From: Marinobacterium lutimaris
GTDB taxonomy: Bacteria > Pseudomonadota > Gammaproteobacteria > Pseudomonadales > Balneatricaceae
NCBI RefSeq assembly: GCF_900108065.1
Contig: NZ_FNVQ01000003.1
Location: forward strand, 310,001-374,000
Reading direction: 5' to 3'
DNA: 64,000 nucleotides
In this document: piece by piece, positions 28,012-37,000 of the stretch
Position numbering within the stretch: position 1 is the first letter of the stretch
Layout: the number at the start of each line of letters is the position of its first letter
Notes under the pieces: generated by a model
The model's input: only the letters and a program-made list of their open reading frames with translations
Databases searched by the model: none
What the model was told of the DNA's origin: nothing
Position numbers and translations under genes: made by a program

Positions 28012-29691
28012 ATGAGTAGTTTTTCTTCGCGAAAACGTTTTGCACTGGCCACGCTAAGCGCGGCTATTCTTGCTGCCGCATCCCAAAGTGCTTCGGCACA
28101 GCTGGTGTGCGACGAGCTCACCACCGATACGTTAAACGTGATCGGGGTTCGCGTGACTTCAGCGCAACCGGTGGCCGCAACCGACGCCCTCCCTGCGCAC
28201 TGTTCGATCAATGCTATTACGGCCGAGCGTGTGGGCGAGGATGGCAAGGCGTATGCCGTGCGCTTTGAGATGAATCTACCGGATGACTGGAACGGCGATT
28301 TCGTGCATCAGTTCAATGGTGGCATCGATGGCACTGTTTCGCCGGCTACGGGCCCACTGCTTGGCGGCAACAGGGAGAACACCGCCCTGGGGCGAGGTTA
28401 TGCGGTGCTGTCCTCTGACGGGGGGCATGATGGTCAGGCAAACCCTGAAGCAGGACTTGCCGGCTCGGGCCGCTTCGGCTTTGATCCTGAGGCACGAGCC
28501 TTTTACGGCTACAAAGCGGTTCAGGTACTGACACCGATTGCCAAGCAGATAATCCACAATTATTACGACTACGATCCGCGATACTCCTATGGCATTGGCT
28601 GCTCTAACGGCGGCCGGCACGGCATGGTGGCGGCATCGCGCCTGGGCGACGCCTACGACGGCTTTCTGATCGGCGCACCTGGGTTCAACCTGCCAAAGGC
28701 CGGGGTCCAACTGGCGATGGATGCACAACTGCTGGACAGCATAAACGGCGATATCCGTGAGTCACTGACTGCAGAAGACCGATCGTTGGTGGCATCGGCT
28801 GTGCTGCACGCCTGCGATAATTTGGACGGGCTGGAAGATGACATGGTCTCCGATACCGCTGCCTGTCAGGCCACCTTTAATATCGATAACTATGTCTGCC
28901 CGGTCGGTGAAACGGAAAACTGTATCGATCCGCAGAAAGCGGAGGTACTGAAGGCGATCCATGCCGGCCCACAGGACGCCAAGGGCCGCCCGATTTACAG
29001 CGACTGGTCCTGGGATGCCGGTATCGCGGGCAGCAACTGGAGCTTCTGGAAGGTCTCCAGCGGGCTGCCGTTCTGGGATGGCTATCCGCTGATCGGCATC
29101 ATGGGCGCCTCTTCGCTAGCCCAGATCTTTACCACGCCTCCCACCCGCGTCGGCCCCACCGGGGACGATCTGGTTAATTACCTGCTCGATTTCGATGTTG
29201 AAAACGGCAGCAGGCTAATCAACGCGCGTCGCGGAAAATTCCATGAATCCGCCATGTCATTTATGACGCCGCCGGATGTAGATAATCCGAAGATGAAAAA
29301 ATTCCAGCGCGGCGGCGGCAAGATGATCATCTTCCACGGGGTGTCTGATCCAATCTTCTCCTACAACGATACGGTCAACTGGTACAACCGCCTGGACAAG
29401 AACTACAAGAATGGAGCGGACCAATTCGTCAAACTCTACCCGGTACCTGGCATGAACCACTGTTCAGGCGGCCCCGCTACCGACGATTTCGATCTGTTCA
29501 CACGACTGGTGGATTGGGTGGAAAGCGGTGATGAGCCTCAGGCGGTTACCGCCAGTCTCGCCGAGGGTAACGGAGAGCGTTTCTCAGACTGGTCACCGGA
29601 GCGTACCCGCAAGCTCTGCCCTTACCCGCAGGTCGCGGTGTACAACGGCAGCGGCGATCCCGAAAGCGCAGAAAGCTTTACCTGCCAGTAA
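28012..29691 (+). CDS. secreted tannase/feruloyl esterase family hydrolase, copy 1
   Basis: A 559-residue exported esterase with a signal peptide ending at about SASAQ (residue 27). The family's CS-D-HC arrangement is complete: the nucleophile serine in GCSNGGRHG (near residue 200), the aspartate in HGVSDPIF (near 446) and the histidine in GMNHCSGG (near 483), with the two flanking cysteines that bridge serine and histidine. Such enzymes release gallate, ferulate or other phenolic acids from plant or algal esters. A near-identical paralogue follows 251 bases downstream. Confidence 0.9.
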   Translation: MSSFSSRKRFALATLSAAILAAASQSASAQLVCDELTTDTLNVIGVRVTSAQPVAATDALPAHCSINAITAERVGEDGKAYAVRFEMNLPDDWNGDFVHQFNGGIDGTVSPATGPLLGGNRENTALGRGYAVLSSDGGHDGQANPEAGLAGSGRFGFDPEARAFYGYKAVQVLTPIAKQIIHNYYDYDPRYSYGIGCSNGGRHGMVAASRLGDAYDGFLIGAPGFNLPKAGVQLAMDAQLLDSINGDIRESLTAEDRSLVASAVLHACDNLDGLEDDMVSDTAACQATFNIDNYVCPVGETENCIDPQKAEVLKAIHAGPQDAKGRPIYSDWSWDAGIAGSNWSFWKVSSGLPFWDGYPLIGIMGASSLAQIFTTPPTRVGPTGDDLVNYLLDFDVENGSRLINARRGKFHESAMSFMTPPDVDNPKMKKFQRGGGKMIIFHGVSDPIFSYNDTVNWYNRLDKNYKNGADQFVKLYPVPGMNHCSGGPATDDFDLFTRLVDWVESGDEPQAVTASLAEGNGERFSDWSPERTRKLCPYPQVAVYNGSGDPESAESFTCQ

Positions 29692-29942
29692 CAGCCTCAA
29701 CGCTCCACAGCCGGCCCTGCGGGGTCGGCTTTCAATAACCGTCCCGCCAACACTTTTTCTCCAACTTTCTCCAGCCGCTCGCCAAAGCCTTAAATCCCCC
29801 TGCCCGACATTGACGAAATCAACGTTGAGGACCAGTATTGTTTTTGCAAAAAACAGTAAATCCCAACATCAGCTGCGCGCCTCACCTGACAGGGCGCTGA
29901 TGACTGACTCGAAAATAACTATAAGTACCGAGGATCCAACCG

Positions 29943-31622
29943 ATGAGTAGTAATTCTGCTAGCCGCAGTCTCGGCGTGGCCACGCTGAGCGCAGCGATTC
30001 TTGCTGTTATCTCCCAGGGCGCTTCCGCTCAAATGATCTGCGATGACATCAATACCGAAACGCTCGGCGTGATCGGCGTTGAAGTCACCTCCCGCGAGGC
30101 GGTCGCCGCCACCGATACCCTGCCCGCGCACTGCCGGATCAATGCGACCACGGCACAGCGAGTGGGTGAAGATGGACAGGATTATCAGGTCCGGTTTCAG
30201 ATGAACCTGCCCGATGACTGGAACGGTGACTTTGTGCACCAGTTCAACGGCGGCAACGATGGTTCGGTCAATGCCGCCACCGGTCCTCTGCTTAGCGGTA
30301 ACCAGGAGCGTACCGCGCTGGGCCGGGGTTATGCGGTGCTCTCGTCCGATGCAGGGCATGATGGTGCCGCCCAGAACGCCACGGCCGGTCTTGCCGCCGG
30401 TTCCCGTTTTGGCCTGGACCCTGAGGCCCGCTCCTTTTACGGCTACAAAACCGTCGAGGTACTGACCCCCATCGCCAAGCAGATCATGCATAATTTTTAC
30501 GGTAACGATCCTCAATACTCCTACGGAGTGGGCTGTTCCAATGGCGGACGTCACGGCATGGTGGCGGCTTCACGCCTGGGCGATGCCTACGATGGTTTCC
30601 TGATCGGCGCGCCCGGCTTTAACCTGCCGCGTGCCGCGGTACAGCATGCCCTGGATGTGCAGCAGCTCAGCTCGCTGACCGGCGATGTGCGTTCCTCGCT
30701 GACCGATCACGACCGCCTGCTGGTCGCCTCTGCCGTGCTGGACGCCTGCGATACCCTGGATGGTGTAAAGGATGACCTGGTATCGAATACTGCCGCCTGC
30801 CAGGCCACCTTCAATATCGATAACTACGTCTGCCCCATGGGTGAAACCGAGAACTGCATCGACCCGGACAAGGCCGAAGTGCTTAAAACCATTCACGCCG
30901 GCCCGAAAGACCGTAAAGGCAACCCTATCTACAGCGACTGGGCCTGGGATTCCGGCATTGCCGGTGGCGACTGGCGCTTCTGGAAGATCTCCAGCGGTAT
31001 CCCGCCCTGGGGCGGTTATCCGCTGATCGGTGTGATGGGCGCCTCTTCACTGGCACAGGTATTTACCACCCCGCCCACCGCCGTGAGTGGTGCGCCGGAA
31101 GATCTGATCGATTTTCTGATGAACTTCGATATCGCCAATGACGGCGACATGATCGATGCCCGCCGCGGCAAGTTCAACGAATCCGCCATGGCGTTCATGA
31201 CACCACCGGACGCAAAAAATCCGAAGTTGAAGAAGTTCCAGCGCGGCGGCGGCAAGATGATCATCTTCCACGGCGTGGCTGACCCGGTGTTCTCGTACAA
31301 CGATACCGTTAACTGGTACAACCGGTTGGACGAGAACTACAAGGGCGAGGCAGACAAGTTCGTCAAACTTTACCCGGTGCCGGGCATGAACCACTGCGCC
31401 GGGGGACCAACCACCGATGACTTCGACCTGTTCACCCAACTGGTGGGCTGGGTTGAAAGCGGCGACGAGCCCGCGGCGGTCACCGCCAGCATCGCTGCCG
31501 GCAACGGCGAGAAGTTTGAAGGCTGGTCAGACAACCGCACCCGCAAACTCTGCGCCTACCCGCAAACCGCCGTCTACGAGGGTGGCGATATCGAAAGCGC
31601 AGCCAGCTTCCGCTGCGAGTAA
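29943..31622 (+). CDS. secreted tannase/feruloyl esterase family hydrolase, copy 2
   Basis: A 559-residue paralogue of the preceding gene, the same length and alignable by eye without large gaps. The catalytic motifs are GCSNGGRHG, HGVADPVF and GMNHCAGG. Differences cluster in the signal peptide, around residues 115-145 (extra Asn/Ala) and in the 225-245 segment, near the expected lid, so the two may differ in substrate. GAGGAT precedes the start. It ends at a strong terminator. Confidence 0.9.
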   Translation: MSSNSASRSLGVATLSAAILAVISQGASAQMICDDINTETLGVIGVEVTSREAVAATDTLPAHCRINATTAQRVGEDGQDYQVRFQMNLPDDWNGDFVHQFNGGNDGSVNAATGPLLSGNQERTALGRGYAVLSSDAGHDGAAQNATAGLAAGSRFGLDPEARSFYGYKTVEVLTPIAKQIMHNFYGNDPQYSYGVGCSNGGRHGMVAASRLGDAYDGFLIGAPGFNLPRAAVQHALDVQQLSSLTGDVRSSLTDHDRLLVASAVLDACDTLDGVKDDLVSNTAACQATFNIDNYVCPMGETENCIDPDKAEVLKTIHAGPKDRKGNPIYSDWAWDSGIAGGDWRFWKISSGIPPWGGYPLIGVMGASSLAQVFTTPPTAVSGAPEDLIDFLMNFDIANDGDMIDARRGKFNESAMAFMTPPDAKNPKLKKFQRGGGKMIIFHGVADPVFSYNDTVNWYNRLDENYKGEADKFVKLYPVPGMNHCAGGPTTDDFDLFTQLVGWVESGDEPAAVTASIAAGNGEKFEGWSDNRTRKLCAYPQTAVYEGGDIESAASFRCE

Positions 31623-31636
31623 CGCGATAAAGAATC

Positions 31637-31666
31637 AAAAAGCCGGCCCCTGAAGGCCGGCTTTTT
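31637..31666 (+). terminator. rho-independent terminator after tannase copy 2
   Basis: AAAAAGCCGGCC (31637-31648) pairs with GGCCGGCTTTTT (31655-31666) around CCTGAA, with the T run inside and after the stem. Confidence 0.9.
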
Positions 31667-31762
31667 CTTTCCCTCATGTACTACCTCCGAGAGAAGCGGT
31701 GATCGAGACTAGAAATTACTCTGCCCGATTGATAGCAGAGCACGATGTCTACTGGCCGTCTT

Positions 31763-32000
31763 AACGCAGCGATCCATCCCCTTTGGCGAAGCCGAGCATC
31801 GCAGGCTGAAAGAGAAACAAGGGAAAGGCTGTTTGAGCCGCGAAGCGGTGACTTCCCTTGAGGCAGAACGCCTTTCCCGCTCTTTCAGCTGAGAAGCACA
31901 GGAAAGTCGGTGCAGCCGACCAAGCCTCAGGGGCGGTTTGGGATTGATAAGGTACTTGTCCGTACAAGTACCTTATCTCGCCAGCAGGCGAAACCGGCCT
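31763..32000 (-). repeat. structured dispersed repeat, copy A
   Basis: About 238 bases, most alike copies B and C when read on the minus strand. In that orientation it holds hairpin 1 TCGCC/GGCGA, hairpin 2 (31947-31959 with 31964-31976), the conserved core CAATCCCAAACCGCCCCT (31929-31946), hairpin 3 GTCGG/CCGAC (31906-31920) and a long arm pairing CTGAAAGAG...GGGAAAGG with CCTTTCCC...CTCTTTCAG. It lies between the convergent tannase 2 and haem ATPase genes. No open reading frame with protein character is present. Confidence 0.85.
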
Positions 32001-32016
32001 TTAGAAGACTGCAGCG

Positions 32017-32044
32017 CTGGAGAGCTTAGACTGGAGAGCTTAGA
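32017..32044 (+). repeat. 14-base tandem duplication
   Basis: CTGGAGAGCTTAGA occurs twice in perfect succession at 32017-32030 and 32031-32044, just downstream of the hmuV stop codon on the other strand. Confidence 0.8.
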
Positions 32045-32060
32045 CATGCATAAGTCTTAA

Positions 32061-32816
32061 TCAAGCCAGTACCAGCCGATCATCCTGCAGCCAGCCAAAG
32101 GTGGGCCGGTAGTTCCAGATCTCGCCGATATGTTCCGGCGCCAGCACATCGTCCGGCCGCCCCTGGTAGCGCACACGTCCGTTCTCCAGCACGATGCAGC
32201 GCTTGCAGTAATGCAGAGTGTGATTGAGGTCATGCAGGATGCTGATGACTCCGTAGCCCTCCCGGGCCAGTTGGTTGGTCAGCCGCAGCATAAGGTGTTG
32301 ATGGCCCAGGTCCTGGGCTGAGGTGGGTTCATCCAGTAACAGCAGCGGCGACTCTTCCGCCTGGCTCAGCTGCAGCAGCACCCGCGCCAGCTGGACGCGC
32401 TGTTTCTCGCCGCCGGAGAGGCTTGGAAACAGGCGTTCGCTCAGGTGGTCGCAATCGCAGAGTTTCATCACCCGCCGGATCTCTTCACGCATGCCGCGCT
32501 GCGACAGCTTCAGCGGAATCGCCCCCAGCGACACCACCTCATGCGCCAGAAAAGGAAAGGTCAGCACACTGGACTGGGGCAGAACGCCGAGATGACGCGC
32601 CAGGTAGTTGGAGCGCCAGTTGCGGCGGCTGCGGCCATGCACCAGTACTTCGCCGTCGTAGCCGCAGTCGCCGCTGATCGCTCGGAGCAAGGTGGATTTA
32701 CCGGCGCCGTTGGGCCCCAGCACTGCCAGGGTTTCCCCCCCCTTCACATGCAGCCCCTCGATATCGAGCAGGCTTTTGCCATCGCTGTGGCAAACCAGAT
32801 TTTCGATTCTCAACAT
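32061..32816 (-). CDS. hmuV: haem ABC transporter ATPase
   Basis: A 251-residue ABC ATPase of the FecE/HmuV group. Walker A is GPNGAGKST, the signature LSGGEKQRVQLARVL and Walker B LLLLDEPTS; the ExxxDLxHT switch region follows as ILHDLNHTLHYCKR. It drives haem import across the inner membrane together with the permease gene that ends 1 base upstream. The order hmuT-hmuU-hmuV on one strand and the divergent haem receptor define the cluster. Confidence 0.93.
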   Translation of the reverse strand: MLRIENLVCHSDGKSLLDIEGLHVKGGETLAVLGPNGAGKSTLLRAISGDCGYDGEVLVHGRSRRNWRSNYLARHLGVLPQSSVLTFPFLAHEVVSLGAIPLKLSQRGMREEIRRVMKLCDCDHLSERLFPSLSGGEKQRVQLARVLLQLSQAEESPLLLLDEPTSAQDLGHQHLMLRLTNQLAREGYGVISILHDLNHTLHYCKRCIVLENGRVRYQGRPDDVLAPEHIGEIWNYRPTFGWLQDDRLVLA

Positions 32817-32817
32817 C

Positions 32818-33843
32818 TTAAAGCTTCCCCAGCCTGCGCTGTTTGACCAGCAGAAACAGAAAGAACGGCGCGCCGATCAGCGCCGTGATAATCCCAACCG
32901 GAATCTCTGCCGGCGGCACCAATACCCGCGCCAGCGTATCCGCCAGCAATAGCATCAACGCACCGCACACGGCCGAAAGCGGTAGCAGGCGCTTGTGATC
33001 CGGCCCCACCAGCATGCGCACGATATGCGGCACCACCAGGCCAACAAAACCGATCACCCCTGTATTGGCCACGGCGATCCCCACCGCCACTGCGGTAAGC
33101 AGAATCAGTTCGAGCTTGAGCCTTTCCACCTGGATGCCCAGGTGACGCGCTTCCGCCTCGCCCAGCAGCAACGCGTTGAGCGCCGCGGCACGGCGCTGAA
33201 ACTGCAGCGAGGTGAGCAACAGCGCCGCCAGTGACAGCAGCAGCCCGGTGTTTGAAGAGGCGGTCAGCGAGCCCATCTGCCAGAGGCTGAGCGAGCGCAG
33301 ATCCTGGTCGCTGGCGAAGTAACTCATCAGGCCGATGGCGGATCCAGCAAACGCCGCCAGCGCAACGCCAGCCAGCAGCAGTATGGTGACCGAGGTCCCG
33401 TTGGCGGTCCGCGCCAGGCCGTAGACCGCCAGCGTGGTCAGAAGACCGGTGGAAAACGCTGCCACTGGTGTGGCCCAGGCGACCCAGGCCGCAGGCGCTG
33501 CAACAATCGCCAGCACCGCGCCCACGGCAGCACCGGATGACACACCGATAATGCCAGGGTCTGCCAGCGGGTTACGGAACAGCCCCTGCATCACCGCGCC
33601 ACACTGGGCCAGCAGCGCACCGGTCAGCACCGCCAGCAGTGTACGCGGCAGGCGCATGTCCACAATGACGGCGCGCTGATATTCCTGCAGTTGCGCCAGC
33701 TGCAAGTCGAACAGATGATCGACCAGCGCGAGCAGGCTTTGTGAGCCGGATAACGCCAGGGGACCCGTGGCGATCGACAGCATCAGGCTTACGGCCAGTG
33801 CCGCCAGCAGCACTGCGCCTACCCGTAACCCGGAAAAGCGCAT
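32818..33843 (-). CDS. hmuU: haem ABC transporter permease
   Basis: A 341-residue FecCD-family permease with about ten membrane segments. RNPLADPGIIGVSSGAAVGA and GFVGLVVPHIVRMLVGPDHK are family signatures, the latter being the ATPase-coupling region. I start it at ATG 33843 (MRFSGLRVG), which directly follows the hmuT stop codon; the frame stays open another 28 codons upstream but would overlap hmuT. It works with the binding protein and ATPase encoded on either side. Confidence 0.92.
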   Translation of the reverse strand: MRFSGLRVGAVLLAALAVSLMLSIATGPLALSGSQSLLALVDHLFDLQLAQLQEYQRAVIVDMRLPRTLLAVLTGALLAQCGAVMQGLFRNPLADPGIIGVSSGAAVGAVLAIVAAPAAWVAWATPVAAFSTGLLTTLAVYGLARTANGTSVTILLLAGVALAAFAGSAIGLMSYFASDQDLRSLSLWQMGSLTASSNTGLLLSLAALLLTSLQFQRRAAALNALLLGEAEARHLGIQVERLKLELILLTAVAVGIAVANTGVIGFVGLVVPHIVRMLVGPDHKRLLPLSAVCGALMLLLADTLARVLVPPAEIPVGIITALIGAPFFLFLLVKQRRLGKL

Positions 33844-33844
33844 C

Positions 33845-34696
33845 TCAACGGGCCTGCAACAGCTCGACGACGCGCAGCGCCTCACGCACGGCGCCGGGGC
33901 CGATACCGGCCACCAGCGTGCGGCCATCCACAGCGATGATGCGCTGGTTCTGCGCCGCCGGCGTGTGGCTCAGCATCGGCTGTGCGTTGAGTAGTGCCTC
34001 TGCCGTATCGCTCTCCCCTTCGCCCGCGACGATGATCAGTTCAGGCTCGTAGGAGAGCAGGGTTTCTGCAGTCACCGAACGGTAGTTATCAAAATCGGCG
34101 GGGTTGCTGGCACCGGTGAGCTGAATCAGCGCGTCACCGGCGGTACCACGCCCGGACAGGCGCAGGCGGTTCTCGGCGGTGAGCAGAAAGATCGCCCGCA
34201 TCCCTTTCAGGCTTTGCTGCTGCAGTTTCTGCTGCTGTTCATCGATCTTCGCAAGCAGTGCGCTACTGTCAGCGCCATCGGCCAGGCTGGCGGCCAGCTG
34301 TTCGATATTGGCCTTGAGACCCTCGATGCTGTGTGCCGGCGGCTGGCGCACAACGCCGACGCCGGCCGCTTCCAGCTGCGCGATCACCGGCGGTGGCCCC
34401 ATATGCTCGCTACCTACGACGAGATCTGGATCCATGCTCATCACCCCTTCCGCCGACAGTGTGCGGTGATAACCGACGCTGGGCAGGTCGGCCTGGGCCT
34501 TCGGCAATACGCTGGTGACATCCACCGCCACCAGCGAATCCTGCATCCCCAGCGCCAGCAGCACCTCAGTGGTCGCGCCATCGGTGCTGACTATACGCTG
34601 GCTGCCTGGCCGGCCTTCCGCGTAGCTTCCGGGCGCCAGCAGCATCGCCGACATCAGAACCAGACCGATCACCACTATTCGTACTGACAAAAGCAT
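33845..34696 (-). CDS. hmuT: periplasmic haem-binding protein
   Basis: A 283-residue class III solute-binding protein with an N-terminal signal (VIGLVLMSAMLLAPG, cleavage after SYA). QRIVSTDGATTEVLLALG and VGYHRTLSAEGVMSMDPDLV match HmuT/ShuT proteins, the tyrosine in VGYHR being at the position of the haem-ligating tyrosine. It hands haem from the outer-membrane receptor to the permease. The promoter lies in the Fur-box region shared with the divergent receptor gene. Unlike the other receptors in this window, no stem-loop follows it. Confidence 0.92.
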   Translation of the reverse strand: MLLSVRIVVIGLVLMSAMLLAPGSYAEGRPGSQRIVSTDGATTEVLLALGMQDSLVAVDVTSVLPKAQADLPSVGYHRTLSAEGVMSMDPDLVVGSEHMGPPPVIAQLEAAGVGVVRQPPAHSIEGLKANIEQLAASLADGADSSALLAKIDEQQQKLQQQSLKGMRAIFLLTAENRLRLSGRGTAGDALIQLTGASNPADFDNYRSVTAETLLSYEPELIIVAGEGESDTAEALLNAQPMLSHTPAAQNQRIIAVDGRTLVAGIGPGAVREALRVVELLQAR

Positions 34697-34799
34697 CGCT
34701 ATTTCCTTTGTATCGCTGGCTTTGTGTATCGAAGGTTGTACTTCCAGACTAGCTTCGTGCTGGCTTCATGCCCCACTGCACCGCTCAACCTTTATAAAT

Positions 34800-34824
34800 A
34801 TTAATGATAACGATTTGCATTAGC
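34800..34824. promoter_or_regulatory. Fur box (two overlapping sites) of the haem cluster
   Basis: GATAACGATTTGCATTAGC at 34806-34824 matches the 19-base Fur consensus at 14 positions, and a second site six bases upstream (34800-34818) matches at 13. Overlapping sites at a 6-base step are typical of Fur operators. It lies between hmuT and the haem receptor gene, so both should be iron-repressed. Confidence 0.75.
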
Positions 34825-34854
34825 AATAATTACATGCTTTGGTAATAGGAGAAT

Positions 34855-36972
34855 TTGACTACGGCCTCGAACGCGAGATGGGACATGCAGCAACAGGTAG
34901 ATCTAAACGGAATTACTGATACACCGGATAACAACGCCAAAACCCGTAATCGGTTTGCACACAAACAGCTAGCCGGCCCCTGCGGACTGGCGCTGGCGAT
35001 AGGCACGGCACTCTGCACGATCTCGAGCGCAAGCCAGGCAGCGGAGCCGCAGTTCAACCTGGGCGAGATCAGGATCAACGCTACCCGCAGCGATGAAACG
35101 GTAAGCGAGAGCGGTCGTTCCGTATCGGTTGTTGAGCAGGACGACCTCGATCAGCAGCAGCCGCAGTCGGTGCCCGAGGCGGTTGCTACTTCGCCCAACG
35201 TCAGTATTCAGGGCGGCCCCCGCGCCAATGGCCAGACGGTGAATATCCGCGGTCTTTCCGGCCCTCGCGTGCTGCAAACGCTGGACGGAGTGCGTCAGGA
35301 CTTCCAGTCCGGCCACCGCCCGGATTACCTGCTGCCGCCGCAGCTGATCAGCCGCATCGAGGTGATCAAGGGGCCGGCCAGTTCGCTCTGGGGTTCCGGC
35401 GCTATCGGCGGTGTGATCGCCCAGGAAACGCTGACACCGGAAGATCTGCTTGAAGAGGGTGCAGACTTCGGCGGCCTGGTGAAAACAGGCCATAACGCCA
35501 ACAACGATATGCAGTCATCGGTGGGCGCCATCGCCGGCCGTGCGGACTCGGTGAGCTGGCTGCTGGGCGGCTTCTACCGCGACAGCAACAATATCGAACA
35601 GGGCGACGGCAGCGACCTGGAAGGCTCGGCAATTAAGGATAACGGCGGCCTGGCCAAGCTGCAGTGGCAGATCGATGCGGATCAGTCGCTGGAGCTGAGC
35701 TACCTGGAGGCCAAAGGTGACGGTTCCGTTCCGTCCAACGGCGCGGCGCCGGTGGGCAGCAGCAACTTTATGATCGACCGCGACACCCGCACCCGCAACT
35801 ACCGCCTGGGTTACAACCTGGATACGGCATCGCCGCTGCTGAACGCCAACCTGACGCTCTGGCGCAGCGAAGTGGATATGGATGAAACCCGCATCAGCGA
35901 CGGACGTGCCGACAGCACTGAACTGGAGTCCTACGGTTTTAACTTCAGCAACCAGTCGGATCTGGATAAGTGGCGCCTGCTCTACGGCATCGACGGCTAC
36001 CACGAAGACTTTGTCGGCCGCCGCAGCGGCGCAAACCGCCCCGCCCCGCCGGATGGCGAAACCGATAATATCGGCGCCTTCATGCAGGCGCGGGTGATGT
36101 TTAACGACGACTGGTCCGCAGAGTTGGGTGGCCGCTATGACCGCTTTGCCACCGATGCGGATGGCATGGATGACCGCTCAGACAGCGCCTTTTCACCGGC
36201 GGCAACGCTGACCTGGTCACCGGTACCCTGGGGTAACCTGTCGTTGCGTCACGAACGCGCCTTCCGCGCACCCAGCGTCGAGGAGCTATACACCACCGGC
36301 ACCCACTTCTGCCTGTTCCCCGGCTTCTGTAACAACTTTATTTCCAACCCGGACCTGGATGCCGAGGAAGCCGCCAACACCGAGATTATCGCCAACGGTC
36401 ACTGGAACGACCTGATCGGCAACGACGAGCTGAGCCTGCAGTTCTCCGTGTTCGAGAACCGGGTGGATAACTTCATCGAGCAGATCGTTACCAACCCGAG
36501 CTTCGCCCCGGTGATGGATGCCGGTTACACCACCTGGACCAACGTGGACAAGGCGCGGCTGCGCGGTTTCGAGCTGAGCACCGCCTACCGTCTTAACGGC
36601 CTGAAGCTGGAGCTCGGCTACGGCATGACCCGCGGCGAAGACCGCGAAACCGGCGACGACCTGACCAATATCCCGGCAGATACGCTGAAGGCGGATCTGA
36701 GCTACCGCTTCTGGAACGATCAACTGCTCACCGGCATGCGTGTTCAGCACGCCCGCCAGCAGAACCACACCGATTACGCCGAAAGCGATGGCAGCGCCTA
36801 CGACGGCTATACCCTGACCGACCTCTACGCCAGCTGGTCGCCGCAGCAGATGCCGGGGCTGTCTTTCGATCTCACCGTAAACAACCTGACGGACCGGGAT
36901 TACCGCCGCGCCTGGGAGAGCCTGGATGAGGCCGGTCGCGAAGTAATTCTGTCCACCACCTATAGATTCTGA
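34855..36972 (+). CDS. TonB-dependent haem/haemoglobin receptor
   Basis: An outer-membrane receptor of about 705 residues. A plug domain (INATRSDETVSESGRSVSVV carries the TonB-box region; VIKGPASSLWGSGAIGGVI) is followed by a 22-strand barrel ending in phenylalanine (TTYRF). FRAPSVEELY and NPDL, with a histidine between them, are the haem-receptor hallmarks. The start is unclear: TTG 34855 has AGGAG only 3 bases away; ATG 34885 has a weak site. Either gives a long lead before the hydrophobic signal LALAIGTALCTISSASQA. No tonB-exbBD genes are in the cluster. Confidence 0.9.
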   Translation: MTTASNARWDMQQQVDLNGITDTPDNNAKTRNRFAHKQLAGPCGLALAIGTALCTISSASQAAEPQFNLGEIRINATRSDETVSESGRSVSVVEQDDLDQQQPQSVPEAVATSPNVSIQGGPRANGQTVNIRGLSGPRVLQTLDGVRQDFQSGHRPDYLLPPQLISRIEVIKGPASSLWGSGAIGGVIAQETLTPEDLLEEGADFGGLVKTGHNANNDMQSSVGAIAGRADSVSWLLGGFYRDSNNIEQGDGSDLEGSAIKDNGGLAKLQWQIDADQSLELSYLEAKGDGSVPSNGAAPVGSSNFMIDRDTRTRNYRLGYNLDTASPLLNANLTLWRSEVDMDETRISDGRADSTELESYGFNFSNQSDLDKWRLLYGIDGYHEDFVGRRSGANRPAPPDGETDNIGAFMQARVMFNDDWSAELGGRYDRFATDADGMDDRSDSAFSPAATLTWSPVPWGNLSLRHERAFRAPSVEELYTTGTHFCLFPGFCNNFISNPDLDAEEAANTEIIANGHWNDLIGNDELSLQFSVFENRVDNFIEQIVTNPSFAPVMDAGYTTWTNVDKARLRGFELSTAYRLNGLKLELGYGMTRGEDRETGDDLTNIPADTLKADLSYRFWNDQLLTGMRVQHARQQNHTDYAESDGSAYDGYTLTDLYASWSPQQMPGLSFDLTVNNLTDRDYRRAWESLDEAGREVILSTTYRF

Positions 36973-36988
36973 CCACCTATAGATTCTG
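36955..36988 (+). repeat. 17-base tandem duplication over the receptor stop codon
   Basis: ACCACCTATAGATTCTG occurs at 36955-36971 and again at 36972-36988. The first copy encodes the last residues of the barrel including the terminal phenylalanine; the second is untranslated. Confidence 0.85.
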
Positions 36989-37000
36989 AGGAGTCTCGCC

